Origin: JACRLW01 sp050181465
GTDB taxonomy: Bacteria; Planctomycetota; UBA1135; UBA2386
Length of the DNA stretch: 64,000 bases
Reading direction: 5' to 3'
NCBI GenBank assembly: GCA_050181465.1
Contig: JBFXDD010000018.1
Coordinates: forward strand, 1-64,000
Shown: positions 38,942 through 47,784 of the stretch, in pieces
Position numbering within the stretch: position 1 is the stretch's first letter
How the letters are laid out: every line of letters begins with the position of its first letter
Notes under the pieces: model-generated
Seen by the model: the letters and a program-made list of their open reading frames with translations, nothing else
Told to the model about the DNA's origin: nothing
The model's database searches: none
Position numbers and translations under genes: made by a program

Positions 38942-39717
38942 TTCACTGCGGTCTCTTTGCTGACGACCGACCAACTCGCAGAGTCGGCCAGGAGGATGGT
39001 GATCGATCGGAGGCGCGCACGACGCGCCCGAAGGGTGCCGAGCACCCCAGCGGACTCCGCGAATCGTTCGTTCGCGGAGCGTCCGTCGGCATCTGCGAGC
39101 AAGTAGTAGTCGACCGGCTCGTCGCCGGGCGCACCGACGAATGCGGGCGGCACGCCGCCGCGAATGCACAGCTCGGCACACGCCCGATGCACCAGCCCCG
39201 AGCCCGGCCGCATCGCGCCGAGCCAACACTTGGGGTCGATGATCTCGCCGCGATACTCGAGGCTCTCGCCCGCCTCGACCGCCAGCTCGGGTGCCGTCGC
39301 GGGCTCGAGGACTTGTAGTCCGTCCACCTCGTCGACCAGCTCGAGCACTCGCGCCTCCGCGCGCCGCAGCGCGACGCCGCGCAATCGCACGCGAGCCGCC
39401 GCTTGATCGCCGAGCGCGAGCGCCACGCGTTCGGCGACTCCCGACTTGGTGGTCGCGACCAAGAGCCACGCGCGTTCCCGCTCAGGCGAGTTCGGATCAG
39501 GGGCGAACAGGACGGGATACGGCGCTCGGACGAGCAGCCCGGTGAACTCGATCACCGCGTTCGACGCAGCGGCGTCGCCGCCAGGCTCCTGCACTCGCGC
39601 GAGCGCGGCGGTGAGGAATGCGAGCGCGAGTCCGATCGCAAAGATCGTCGCTCGGACGAAGGCACGCCAGCCCTTCGGCAGGGGCGCGTAGCCGACGTAG
39701 AACTCGGTCGACTTCAT
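38938..39717 (-). CDS. Membrane-anchored protein with Cys-rich PKCWLG motif
   Basis: 259 residues, start overlapping the ferric-reductase/Rieske gene by 4 nt. One transmembrane helix (about 21-41, VRATIFAIGLALAFLTAALA), then a periplasmic region. The stretch GEIIDPKCWLGAMRPGSG then HRACAELCIRGGVPPAFV contains three Cys and two His in a fixed pattern. I recall similar segments in hypothetical proteins next to Rieske genes in Bacteroidetes and planctomycetes, but they have no name I can give. The Cys/His pattern could hold a metal or a cofactor. Confidence 0.65.
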   Translation of the reverse strand: MKSTEFYVGYAPLPKGWRAFVRATIFAIGLALAFLTAALARVQEPGGDAAASNAVIEFTGLLVRAPYPVLFAPDPNSPERERAWLLVATTKSGVAERVALALGDQAAARVRLRGVALRRAEARVLELVDEVDGLQVLEPATAPELAVEAGESLEYRGEIIDPKCWLGAMRPGSGLVHRACAELCIRGGVPPAFVGAPGDEPVDYYLLADADGRSANERFAESAGVLGTLRARRARLRSITILLADSASWSVVSKETAVK

Positions 39718-40733
39718 CGGGATCCCTCTCCGGACTCATCGGGAGTCGACCGAACTTGGATGCGACCGGCGACCACCCGCGAGCGGTAGGTCGACACACG
39801 GTCCGCGAAAGGCGGCGGGCTCCTGCCGTCCTCGGGCCGGAACTGATAGCCATGCCACGGACAGGTCACGCAACCATCGAGGATGCGCCCCTCGGCCAGT
39901 GGACCGCCCTGATGGATACACACGCCGTCGACGGCTGCCACGCGATTGCCGACCCGATACACGGCGATGGGATGACCACCGGGCGTCAGCACCGCCCGCG
40001 CTCGACCGTCGACCAGGGACGCGAAGTCGCCGGCGTCGAGCCATTCTTCGCCGAGCTGCGGTGCCAGACCTTCGGTCGCGCGCGAAGCAAGTCCCGCGGC
40101 GACGTGAAGTCCGGCGACGATCACCACGAGGATCCCCATCACCCACGCGAACCACGGCGTCCCGCCGGTCTGCATCGCGCCGAACGCCACGTGCGCGATC
40201 AGTGCAAGCCACGCTGGATAGACGAGCATGTGAAGGTTCTTCCAGACGCGCGGGCCGAGCCAACTCAACCAGAAGTCGTGACTCGTCGCGGCTAGCAACA
40301 ACAGGATCGCCAACGCCAACACGCCGAAGGGTTGGAACGACGGTTCTGGACCGCTCGCACCGCTGCTGAGAACCGACACCAGTGGGTCGAGCGCGCCGAA
40401 GCCGTGGTACCAGACCAGAGAAAGGCCCCCGTGAAGGATCGCCACCAGGGCCGTCGCGACGCCCAGGTGGCGACGGTTGTACAGCAACACGGCGAAGCGA
40501 CGATCGAGCCGAGCGAGCGGTCCGATGCACAGGACCAAGGTCAGGAGCGCTGCGGCCGTCGCTCCCAGCGCTCGGATCGCGAGGATCTCCGCGCTCGGCC
40601 GGTTCGAAACCTCGGTCGATGCCAGGGAGATGCCGAGGAAACTGGCGACGGCCAGGCCGATGACCCCGCCCAGAACCAGGTCGTAGATGCGCTTGTGCCG
40701 GTTCCACTGCACGACCCGATAGCTCGTGCTCAC
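39714..40733 (-). CDS. Ferric reductase-like membrane protein with C-terminal Rieske domain
   Basis: 339 residues from a GTG overlapping the preceding small gene (GTGA). About six membrane helices with His in positions expected for two b-haems: VAILHGGLSLVWYHGFGA, ATSHDFWLS, WKNLHMLVYPAWLALIAHVAFGAM, as in the YedZ/ferric-reductase superfamily. From residue ~235 a Rieske domain follows with C272-I-H274 and C291-PW-H294 (CIHQGGPLAEG, TCPWHGYQF). This predicts transmembrane electron transfer through haem b to a [2Fe-2S] cluster. Together with the Rieske-flavodoxin fusion it would form a NAD(P)H-linked chain. Confidence 0.85.
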   Translation of the reverse strand: MSTSYRVVQWNRHKRIYDLVLGGVIGLAVASFLGISLASTEVSNRPSAEILAIRALGATAAALLTLVLCIGPLARLDRRFAVLLYNRRHLGVATALVAILHGGLSLVWYHGFGALDPLVSVLSSGASGPEPSFQPFGVLALAILLLLAATSHDFWLSWLGPRVWKNLHMLVYPAWLALIAHVAFGAMQTGGTPWFAWVMGILVVIVAGLHVAAGLASRATEGLAPQLGEEWLDAGDFASLVDGRARAVLTPGGHPIAVYRVGNRVAAVDGVCIHQGGPLAEGRILDGCVTCPWHGYQFRPEDGRSPPPFADRVSTYRSRVVAGRIQVRSTPDESGEGSR

Positions 40734-40888
40734 CGGCCGCCTCCGATGCCGACAGAACCCCGCGCACCGATCGTCGGCGTGTCGGGGCGCGAGCGACGCT
40801 GCGATTCCGCCCACCACAAGACGAGCACGGCAACGAGCGGCACGAGGAACCACACTCGGCGGTGCACCAGCCGCTGCCGCAAGTTCAT
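40730..40888 (-). CDS. Tiny single-span membrane protein
   Basis: 52 residues. A basic start (NLRQRLVHRR) precedes one hydrophobic helix (VWFLVPLVAVLVLWWAES) and a disordered tail. The ATG overlaps the upstream stop and the stop overlaps the next GTG, so it is embedded in the operon. It is probably a small subunit or assembly factor of the membrane redox protein. It is too short for family recognition. Confidence 0.6.
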   Translation of the reverse strand: MNLRQRLVHRRVWFLVPLVAVLVLWWAESQRRSRPDTPTIGARGSVGIGGGR

Positions 40889-41103
40889 GCCGGCGAACTC
40901 CGGGTGATGACCCGCGCGAGACAGGTCGGCCACAAGAGGATCGCTCCGGGGAGCAGCAGGATTCGCACGGGGATCGGGGCGGTTCGCATCCGGACATCGG
41001 ATCGCGAGGCACCGACCGCGACGAACCAGATTCCGAACAGCAAACCGACGCCGAGGTAGAGCTCGACGATCCAAGCCACGACGACGGCGATGGGTTGAGG
41101 CAT
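40885..41103 (-). CDS. Small membrane protein, first gene of the redox operon
   Basis: 72 residues with two hydrophobic helices (VVVAWIVELYLGVGLLFGIWFVA and VRILLLPGAILLWPTCL) joined by a polar loop. It is the promoter-proximal gene; its stop overlaps the next ATG. No family recognised. The arrangement of a two-span and a one-span small protein before a membrane haem protein recalls accessory subunits such as those of cytochrome oxidases, but this is only analogy. Confidence 0.6.
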   Translation of the reverse strand: MPQPIAVVVAWIVELYLGVGLLFGIWFVAVGASRSDVRMRTAPIPVRILLLPGAILLWPTCLARVITRSSPA

Positions 41104-41190
41104 GAGACAGAGATCGAGCGGGCGGCCGGTTACGCCGAGCCGACGGTGCCGTTCCGTTCGCTCTCGACTGCGGGGAATCATAGCGACACC

Positions 41191-42930
41191 ATGGGGAACC
41201 TCGGCGCGATGCGATCGTGTCCGGGCGCCCCTCCCGACCACACCGTGCTCGACTTCGCCGTCTCCGACTGGCTCGCCGACCTCCTGGCGGAACTGCGCGC
41301 CGCGGGCGGCTGGCTGCCGGTCGCGCTGTTCCTCGGCACCTTCGCGAGCGAGGACCTCACCTGCATCGCGGCGGGCATCTTGGCGGCCGAAGGAACGTTG
41401 TCGTTTCCAGCCGCGGCGATCGCCTGCACGCTGGGGATCTACGTCAGCGACTTGCTCCTCTATCTGGTCGGCGCACTGGGTGCGCGCGGCCTGCTTCGCT
41501 GGCGCCGACTGCGCGATCGTCTCGCGGAGGTCGACGCTACGGTCTGGCGTCGCCGCCTCGATCGCCTCGGCCCCCATTTCCTGTTCGCGACGCGGTTCCT
41601 GCCGGGGTCGCGGCTCCCGGCCTACGTGACCGCGGGTGCGATCGGGTTTCCCTTCGGTCGATTCGCCTGGCTCTTGCTGTTGGCTGCGGCGCTGTGGACG
41701 CCGACCCTGGTCGCAATCGCGATGGCCTCGGGTGCGATCGTGAGCGAATGGCTCCGCGAGTATGGGCCGCTGGCCTGGCTCGCGGTGCCAGTAATGTTGG
41801 TCGTGGGCTGGATCGCGACTTCGGTCCTCGGTTCCCTCACGACCTGGCGCGGTCGACGCCTGGCGATCGGTCGTTGGCGGCGATGGTCGAGGTTCGAGTA
41901 CTGGCCGACCTGGCTCGTGTACCTGCCGGTCGCGGTCACGCTGATCTTCCTCGCGGTCCGCTACCGACGCGTCGCCGTCTTCACCGCGTGCAATCCGGGG
42001 ATCCCCTTCGGCGGATTGGTACTCGAGAGCAAGGGCGAGATCCTCGCTCAGCTCGATCGCTCGAGTCACCCAAACGTAGCCGTCGCCGAGTTCCGCCGCT
42101 TGGCGGAGTCGCTGCCGCTCGAGGACAAGCTCGCGTTCGCCTCCGACTGGCTAGCGGCGGACGGCCGCGTCGTCCTCAAGCCCGACCTTGGCGAACGCGG
42201 CGCAGGGGTCGCGATCGTGACCGACTCCGCCGAGGCTCTCGCATGGCTGCGTCGCTGCCCCGGCGATGCCATCGTGCAGCGCTACGTCGACGGCGAGGAG
42301 TTCGGAGTCGGCTGGCGACGCCGCCCGGACGGCCGCGGCGAGGTCCACTCGATCGTCCACAAAGTCCCGCCGCGGTTGTTGGGCGACGGCGAGCACACAC
42401 TCGAGGAGTTGATCCTCGCCGACCCTCGCGAAGTTGCGATGGCCGGCTTCCACCTGCGGCAACAGGCCGCGCGACTGGAGTGGATTCCAGCCGCAGGAGA
42501 AACCGTCCGGCTGGGCCAACTGGGCACGCACTGCCGCGGGGCCAAGTTCGTGGACGCGCGTGCTCACGCGACTCCTGATCTCGAACGGTCGCTCGATGAG
42601 TTCCTGCGCGACGTCGACGGCCTCGACTTCGGCCGCTTCGATCTTCGGGTGCCCAGCACCACCGATCTGCGCGAAGGGCGACGACTCTCGATCCTCGAGT
42701 TCAACGGTGTGACCGGTGAACCCGCACACATCTACCACCCTGGCTACCCCTTCTGGCGAGGAATGGTCGATCTCTGTCGGCACTGGATCGCGGCCTGCGC
42801 GCGCGGCGCGCACAACCATCGTCGCGGCGTGCCGACTGCGAGCGCGACCGCGATCCTGCGGCTTCTGCGACAGGCCCGCGGCCGGCCGGCTTTCGAAGCT
42901 GCGCGGCCTGGCCCTGTCCGAGAATCCTGA
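41191..42930 (+). CDS. DedA/VTT-domain and ATP-grasp fusion protein
   Basis: 579 residues; ATG 41191, with 41209 as an alternative. Residues about 25-215 are a DedA/VTT membrane domain, including FASEDLTCIAAG and the RxxPGxR motif RFLPGSRLPAYVTAG (135-149). After another span (WPTWLVYLPVAVTLIFLAVR) comes CNPGIPFGGLVLESKGEIL and an ATP-grasp domain of about 250 residues: K330 in VVLKPDLGERGAG, IVQRYVDGEEFGV, GDGEHTLEELI as in cyanophycin-synthetase-like ligases, and ILEFNGVTGEP with the metal-binding Glu/Asn. DedA proteins translocate undecaprenyl phosphate or other lipids, so a ligase acting at the membrane is the inference. Confidence 0.85.
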   Translation: MGNLGAMRSCPGAPPDHTVLDFAVSDWLADLLAELRAAGGWLPVALFLGTFASEDLTCIAAGILAAEGTLSFPAAAIACTLGIYVSDLLLYLVGALGARGLLRWRRLRDRLAEVDATVWRRRLDRLGPHFLFATRFLPGSRLPAYVTAGAIGFPFGRFAWLLLLAAALWTPTLVAIAMASGAIVSEWLREYGPLAWLAVPVMLVVGWIATSVLGSLTTWRGRRLAIGRWRRWSRFEYWPTWLVYLPVAVTLIFLAVRYRRVAVFTACNPGIPFGGLVLESKGEILAQLDRSSHPNVAVAEFRRLAESLPLEDKLAFASDWLAADGRVVLKPDLGERGAGVAIVTDSAEALAWLRRCPGDAIVQRYVDGEEFGVGWRRRPDGRGEVHSIVHKVPPRLLGDGEHTLEELILADPREVAMAGFHLRQQAARLEWIPAAGETVRLGQLGTHCRGAKFVDARAHATPDLERSLDEFLRDVDGLDFGRFDLRVPSTTDLREGRRLSILEFNGVTGEPAHIYHPGYPFWRGMVDLCRHWIAACARGAHNHRRGVPTASATAILRLLRQARGRPAFEAARPGPVRES

Positions 42931-43015
42931 CGGACCGGTTCTTTGGCGGTGCCGTAGGAGCGGCACCCGATTGCCTGGGATTCCTGCGTCGAGTCCCGAA
43001 CCCGTCGAACATCCC

Positions 43016-43429
43016 ATGAGTACCGACAAGATCGCCTGGTTTCTGCGTGTCCCCGTCGCGCTGATCCTCCTGCAGACCCTGTTCTTCAAGTTCACCGGCG
43101 CCCCCGAGTCGGTCTACATCTTCGAAACCGTCGGCATGGAGCCGTTTGGGCGATACGCCTCGGGGGTCGCCGAGCTCGTGGCCGCCGTCCTCTTGCTCGT
43201 TCCTAGCGCGCGATTCGCTGCGCTCGGAGCGCTCCTCGCTCTCGGCGTGATCGCGGGAGCGATCTTCTTTCACCTGACCAAGCTCGGGATCGAAGTCGCC
43301 GGTGACGGCGGGCTCTTGTTCGGCATGGCCATCTTCGTGTTTCTCGGCGCGGTGATCCTGCTTGTCCTCTACCGCGGGGGTCTGGTGGAATGGCTTTCGC
43401 GGGTCCGCCCCCAATCCACCGTCTCATGA
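43016..43429 (+). CDS. DoxX-like membrane protein
   Basis: 137 residues, four hydrophobic helices. The pattern KIAWFLRVPVALILLQTLFFKFTGAPESV, then PFGRYASGVAELVAAVLLLVPS and AIFFHLTKLGI, is that of the DoxX family. Some members partner sulfur or thiol redox enzymes or act in redox homeostasis. The stop overlaps the DinB gene start (ATGA), so the two are co-translated. Confidence 0.78.
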   Translation: MSTDKIAWFLRVPVALILLQTLFFKFTGAPESVYIFETVGMEPFGRYASGVAELVAAVLLLVPSARFAALGALLALGVIAGAIFFHLTKLGIEVAGDGGLLFGMAIFVFLGAVILLVLYRGGLVEWLSRVRPQSTVS

Positions 43430-43971
43430 GTCCCTCTTCTTCCATGCCGTACGCAGGTCCGACCGAGGACGCTCTGCGCTCTGCCGCTCGCGCCCTCGAG
43501 GATCTGGCCGGCTTCCTGAGTGATGTCTCGGCGGCGGACTACCAGCGACCGAGCGCCATCGTCGCCGGCTCGACGCTCGGCCAGCACGTGCGGCACTGCC
43601 TCAACCACTTCGAAAGTTTGCTCGCGGGGCTTCCGCTCGGGTTCGTCGACTACGACGCTCGGAATCGCGACCTGGAGCTCGAATGCGATCGCAACTGCGC
43701 GATCGCACGCTGCCGCGTCCTCGCCGACGACATGCTCGCGAGCCTTCGCTCGCTGCCTGCGGCGGCGCCGGTCCTCGTCCGCATCGCGAGCGACCTCGAG
43801 GGCGAAGTCCCGCCTCAGAGATCTTCGCTGGGCCGCGAACTGCTCTTCGTCCAAAGCCACACGGTGCATCACTTCGCGCTGCTGTGCGCGATCGCCCGCG
43901 AACATGGCTTGAAGGTCCCCGCAGACTTCGGGGTCGCGCCCTCAACGCTCCGACACCGGCGAGGGGACTGA
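43426..43971 (+). CDS. DinB-family protein
   Basis: 181 residues, start overlapping the DoxX stop. DinB/YfiT four-helix bundle: the first metal-site His in LGQHVRHCLNHFESLLAG, with later His in FVQSHTVHHFALLCAIARE, the usual third His position. Members include bacillithiol and mycothiol transferases, but most are of unknown activity. The C-terminal tail is short, and the gene is convergent with the PVC cytochrome gene, ending 9 nt from it. Confidence 0.8.
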   Translation: MSPSSSMPYAGPTEDALRSAARALEDLAGFLSDVSAADYQRPSAIVAGSTLGQHVRHCLNHFESLLAGLPLGFVDYDARNRDLELECDRNCAIARCRVLADDMLASLRSLPAAAPVLVRIASDLEGEVPPQRSSLGRELLFVQSHTVHHFALLCAIAREHGLKVPADFGVAPSTLRHRRGD

Positions 43972-43980
43972 CGGCCCCGG

Positions 43981-46506
43981 TCAGCGGCGCTCGAAGTCCT
44001 CGGCGCGGAACGGCTGCATACGGGTTGCCGTTGCCGCGCGCACGCGCGCGACCAGGGCCGCCTCGATCGGGCCGGCGGAATGATCGAAGGCCTGCCGCAA
44101 CCAACTCGCGATCGACGCAACGTCAGCATCGCTGAGCTTCGCATGGTCGGGCATCAGCGGGAACTCGTAGCTCTGTCCGGCGACCTCGATCGGTCCGCTG
44201 AGCCCGCGAAGAATCACGCTGACGAGGCGATCGGGGTCGCCGACAACCCATTCCGAACCCCGCAGGGGCGGCGCCAACCCGGGCATGCCGACACCGTCGG
44301 GAAGGTGACAGCTCGCGCAGTGCACGGCGTAGAGGGCCGCACCCGCAGCATGTGACTCGGCGTTGTTCGCCGACGATCCTGTCGCCGACCGCACGGCCAC
44401 GCCTTCACGAATCCGCACGAAGTAGGACTCGAGCTCCTTCTCGCGCTGGAGCAGTCCGTCAGGCGGCTGAGGCAGCAGCGCGGCGATCTCGACGGGCTTC
44501 TGACCCGACTTCGGCATGGCTTGCGCGAGTGAGGCGAGAATCGCCTCCCGGCGTGGTGCGCTCACGTCCTCGATCGCCTGTCGATAGAGGACGGTGACGG
44601 CGTGACCTCGACGGTCGCGCGCCGCGACATCAGCGATTCGCCGCAGCCACGAAATCACGGCCGGCGACTCGCCGGAGTCCGCAGGCAAGGTCGTGATCGC
44701 TCTGAGCCACTCGGCCTCTTCGTCGATGCAATGCAACAGCAGGGCATCGCGGATCGCGGCGTCGGTTGGGAAACGAAGCATCAAGCCGAGTAGCGCGTCC
44801 CGACGTGCTGCGAGATTCGGATCGCTCAGCGCGCTGCTCGCGAGGACGGCGCCGAGAGCCACCAGCGAATCGGTCTCGGTCGCGAGCACCCGATCGATGA
44901 GGCCGAGTGCCAGGGGCCGACCGGCTCGAAGGAACGGTTGCGACCACCGCACCGCGTGACGGCGCACGATCGGCGACTCATGGCGCAACGCGGCCGCCAG
45001 GACGTCGAGGTCCAGTCGATCGAGACCGCCGAGAACGGACAGCGATGCCACGATGGCGACCGGATCCACCCCCGCGAGCACCTGCCGGCGGAGGGCGGGG
45101 CAGACCGAAGGGTCGGCTCGCGCAACCAACACCTCGCGTGCGCGATCGCGACGCCAGCCGTGGTCCGCAGCAAGGTCGTCGAGGAGTTCCGCGTTCGTTC
45201 GGGTCCCACTCGGCGTCAGCGGGCGCGAAGCGGAAGGCTCGGGCCGTACGCGCCAGATGCGACCGCGATGGATCGGCTGCTCGAGTCCGCGATCCTCGAC
45301 TTGGCGGCGCAGCCACGTCGTCACGTAGTTGCGGTGCTGCAACACGCCGCGATACATGTCGACGATGTACAATGCATCATCGGGGCCGTCGGTGAAGTTC
45401 ACCGGACGAAACCGCTCATCGGTCGACGTCAGGAATTCACTCTTGCCGAGCGCGTTGCGCCCGCGCATCCGCGCGCCTTCCGGATGCAATTCCACCCGGC
45501 GCACGAGATTCGCCGCCGGCTCGGCGACGAACGCCGACCCGCTCTGGGACGCCAGCCAGCGACCTCGATAGACGAACGGCGCGCAAGCTGCCGTGAACCG
45601 AGCGAGCGTGCCGTCGTCGCGCAGCGTGCCCTTCTGATACCCGCGATTGACACCCGGCGTGATGCGACCCGGATACACGCTCTGATCGTCGACCACCCGC
45701 TGGTTGAGGAAGGCCAGTCCGCCGGGAATCGACAGACCGGCCCCGAACGTGGGATCCTCCGCGTGCGCGCGCAGGTGATCGCTGTTGTTGTCGTGGTAGA
45801 AGCTGCCGCCGTCGTCGAAGGAGAGTCCCCACTGCCCGGCCATCGCGACCGCCTCGGTCCGAAACGACCGGCCGTCCCACCACAACTTCCGATCGAATCG
45901 CGCGAGATGGATCCAGCCGTCGAACCAACGGATCGGCGAATTCGCCGCGTGCTCGGGATCGCTGGTCGCGTTGGGGTAGTCGATGCCGATCGGCTCCATC
46001 GTCTCCGCGATCAGGTCACCATCAGCGTCCGTGCACAGGAAGAAGGACGGAGCGGCGATCACCAACGCATGATGGTCGTCGAGCGGCAGCACGGCGCGCG
46101 GCAGGACGAGCCCCTCGCGATAGACGGTCCGCGCGTCCATCCGACCATCGCCGTCCGTGTCGCGGAGGACCACGATACGACCGACGGGCGCATCCTCGCC
46201 GGAAGCATCGATGTCGGGCATGAAACCGCGCATCTCCACCACCCAGAGCCGCGCATGAGCATCGAAGTGCGCGACGACGGGATCCTCGACGAGCGGCTCG
46301 GACGCGACCAGTTCGACGCACAAGCCCGGCTCGACGGTGAACGTCGCCAGTTCCTCCGTTGGACTCCGCTCCGGTGCCGCCGGGACTTGCCAATGCGAGG
46401 GCACCGGCGCCTGCACCGTTCCCGGTGGGTCCTTGCGATCGCCGGCCTGCGCGGCGAGAGACGCTGCGACGGCCAGCACCGCGAGAAGCACGCGCACGTT
46501 CACCAT
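43981..46506 (-). CDS. PVC-type membrane-bound dehydrogenase fused to cytochrome c
   Basis: 841 residues, ATG 46506 with GGAG 8 nt before it. A signal peptide (VRVLLAVLAVAASLAAQA) leads into a beta-propeller of the planctomycete 'membrane-bound dehydrogenase' type (HARLWVVEMRGFMPD, VLRDTDGDGRMD, LWWDGRSFR, DDALYIVDMYRGVLQHRNY). A HEAT-like helical region (about 500-690) and a C-terminal cytochrome c domain follow, with CASCH at 730-734 and a likely axial Met785 in FPLMPDH. It probably oxidises a sugar or alcohol in the periplasm and passes electrons to its haem. It overlaps the Gfo/Idh gene upstream by 7 nt. Confidence 0.9.
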   Translation of the reverse strand: MVNVRVLLAVLAVAASLAAQAGDRKDPPGTVQAPVPSHWQVPAAPERSPTEELATFTVEPGLCVELVASEPLVEDPVVAHFDAHARLWVVEMRGFMPDIDASGEDAPVGRIVVLRDTDGDGRMDARTVYREGLVLPRAVLPLDDHHALVIAAPSFFLCTDADGDLIAETMEPIGIDYPNATSDPEHAANSPIRWFDGWIHLARFDRKLWWDGRSFRTEAVAMAGQWGLSFDDGGSFYHDNNSDHLRAHAEDPTFGAGLSIPGGLAFLNQRVVDDQSVYPGRITPGVNRGYQKGTLRDDGTLARFTAACAPFVYRGRWLASQSGSAFVAEPAANLVRRVELHPEGARMRGRNALGKSEFLTSTDERFRPVNFTDGPDDALYIVDMYRGVLQHRNYVTTWLRRQVEDRGLEQPIHRGRIWRVRPEPSASRPLTPSGTRTNAELLDDLAADHGWRRDRAREVLVARADPSVCPALRRQVLAGVDPVAIVASLSVLGGLDRLDLDVLAAALRHESPIVRRHAVRWSQPFLRAGRPLALGLIDRVLATETDSLVALGAVLASSALSDPNLAARRDALLGLMLRFPTDAAIRDALLLHCIDEEAEWLRAITTLPADSGESPAVISWLRRIADVAARDRRGHAVTVLYRQAIEDVSAPRREAILASLAQAMPKSGQKPVEIAALLPQPPDGLLQREKELESYFVRIREGVAVRSATGSSANNAESHAAGAALYAVHCASCHLPDGVGMPGLAPPLRGSEWVVGDPDRLVSVILRGLSGPIEVAGQSYEFPLMPDHAKLSDADVASIASWLRQAFDHSAGPIEAALVARVRAATATRMQPFRAEDFERR

Positions 46507-47705
46507 GAGGAGATCTCCGAGAGTCGCACACGACGCCCTTCGGCGGCGGCGACGTAGGACGCGTAGACGACCTTCACCACCTCGAGCCCGAGTTCCCCGT
46601 CGGCGATCGCCGGCCGACCTTCGGCGAGCGCCGCGACGAAGTCCGCACACATCGCCAATTGCCCGGAACAGAAGTCCTCATCCGGAATCGCACTGTTCCA
46701 CCCGGCGGTCGTCGAGACCTTCTCCATGAGGTAGGTATCGCCGAGCACCGCAGCATCCGGCGCATAGCTGCGAAGCATGTCGTTCGGGCTCAGATTGCAG
46801 GTCAACCGCAGATTGGAAGCCTGGACGTCGAGCCGGCTCTCCATTCCGCCCAGCATCGTGTCGCTGCCGAAGGCGTTGCCGCGGCTGCCGTCATCGAACT
46901 CGATCAAGGTCGTGCCGTGGCTCTCGACGTCGACGAAACCGCGCGCGACGTACGCGGTGCGCGACGGCTCGATCGATCGCTGCGGATCCGCGACGTCGGC
47001 CACGACGGCGACGGGTCGGATCGGCGACCCCCGGCGACGCCGACCCTCGGCAGCCTTGAGGTGCAGCATCGCGCCGATCGGATGGGAACCCAGCCGCAAG
47101 AGCGCCCCACCGCCGGTATGCCGCCACAAGCGCGAGTACGGCGAGTGCGAACCCGAGTGCGCTTCACCGCCGCGCAGATCGAGGATGATGCTGTCGGCGC
47201 GTTCGAGGAGTTCGGCCGTGCGGCGGATCGACGGCGCGTAGAGCCAGTTCTCACCGTACATCAGTTGCACTCCGTGGCGCCGCGCCGCGTCGACCATCGC
47301 CAGCGCCTCCGAGGTCGCCAACGCCGCCATGGCACGGCGATCGCGCGAGGACACCTCGGCATCGGCATGTCCCGCCGCGAGGTCCTGGCCGACGTAGGCG
47401 GTCAACGGTTTGGTGCAGACGACATGCTTGCCGGCCGCCGCGGCCGCCTCGCACATCGGGCGGTGAAGTGCGTTGGGAACGCAGAGGTCCACCAGTTCGA
47501 CCGTGGGATCGGCCAGCAGCGCCTCGAAGTCGAGGGCCCGGGGGATGTCCCACCGCCGCGCGAACTCCGCGTTCCGTGCCGGCGTGCGAGAGGCCACCGC
47601 CACGATCGCCGCGCGGCCGGCGAGCGCGCCGTAGCAACGTGCGCGCGTCGCCGCCAGGAAGCCGGTACCGACCAGTCCGATGCCGATGCGTCGAGGTTCG
47701 GGCAT
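46500..47705 (-). CDS. Gfo/Idh/MocA-family oxidoreductase
   Basis: 401 residues. N-terminal Rossmann motif GLVGTGFLA (10-18) for NAD(P), LCVPNALHRPMCEAAAAAGKHVVCTKPL carrying the conserved Lys99 (EKP position, here TKP), then the substrate half with YGENWLYAP, GGALLRLGSHPIGAMLHL and FDDGSRGNAFGSDTMLGG. Such enzymes oxidise or reduce sugars and cyclitols, and planctomycetes have dozens. It is directly coupled to the downstream PVC dehydrogenase/cytochrome gene, so a joint role in carbohydrate oxidation is plausible. Confidence 0.88.
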   Translation of the reverse strand: MPEPRRIGIGLVGTGFLAATRARCYGALAGRAAIVAVASRTPARNAEFARRWDIPRALDFEALLADPTVELVDLCVPNALHRPMCEAAAAAGKHVVCTKPLTAYVGQDLAAGHADAEVSSRDRRAMAALATSEALAMVDAARRHGVQLMYGENWLYAPSIRRTAELLERADSIILDLRGGEAHSGSHSPYSRLWRHTGGGALLRLGSHPIGAMLHLKAAEGRRRRGSPIRPVAVVADVADPQRSIEPSRTAYVARGFVDVESHGTTLIEFDDGSRGNAFGSDTMLGGMESRLDVQASNLRLTCNLSPNDMLRSYAPDAAVLGDTYLMEKVSTTAGWNSAIPDEDFCSGQLAMCADFVAALAEGRPAIADGELGLEVVKVVYASYVAAAEGRRVRLSEISSW

Positions 47706-47784
47706 GGCGAGAGAACAGCGGATCGGCGCTCACGACGCCAGCGTTTCGTGGCCACACGGCCGCCGGCGGCCACGAGCCACCCCG

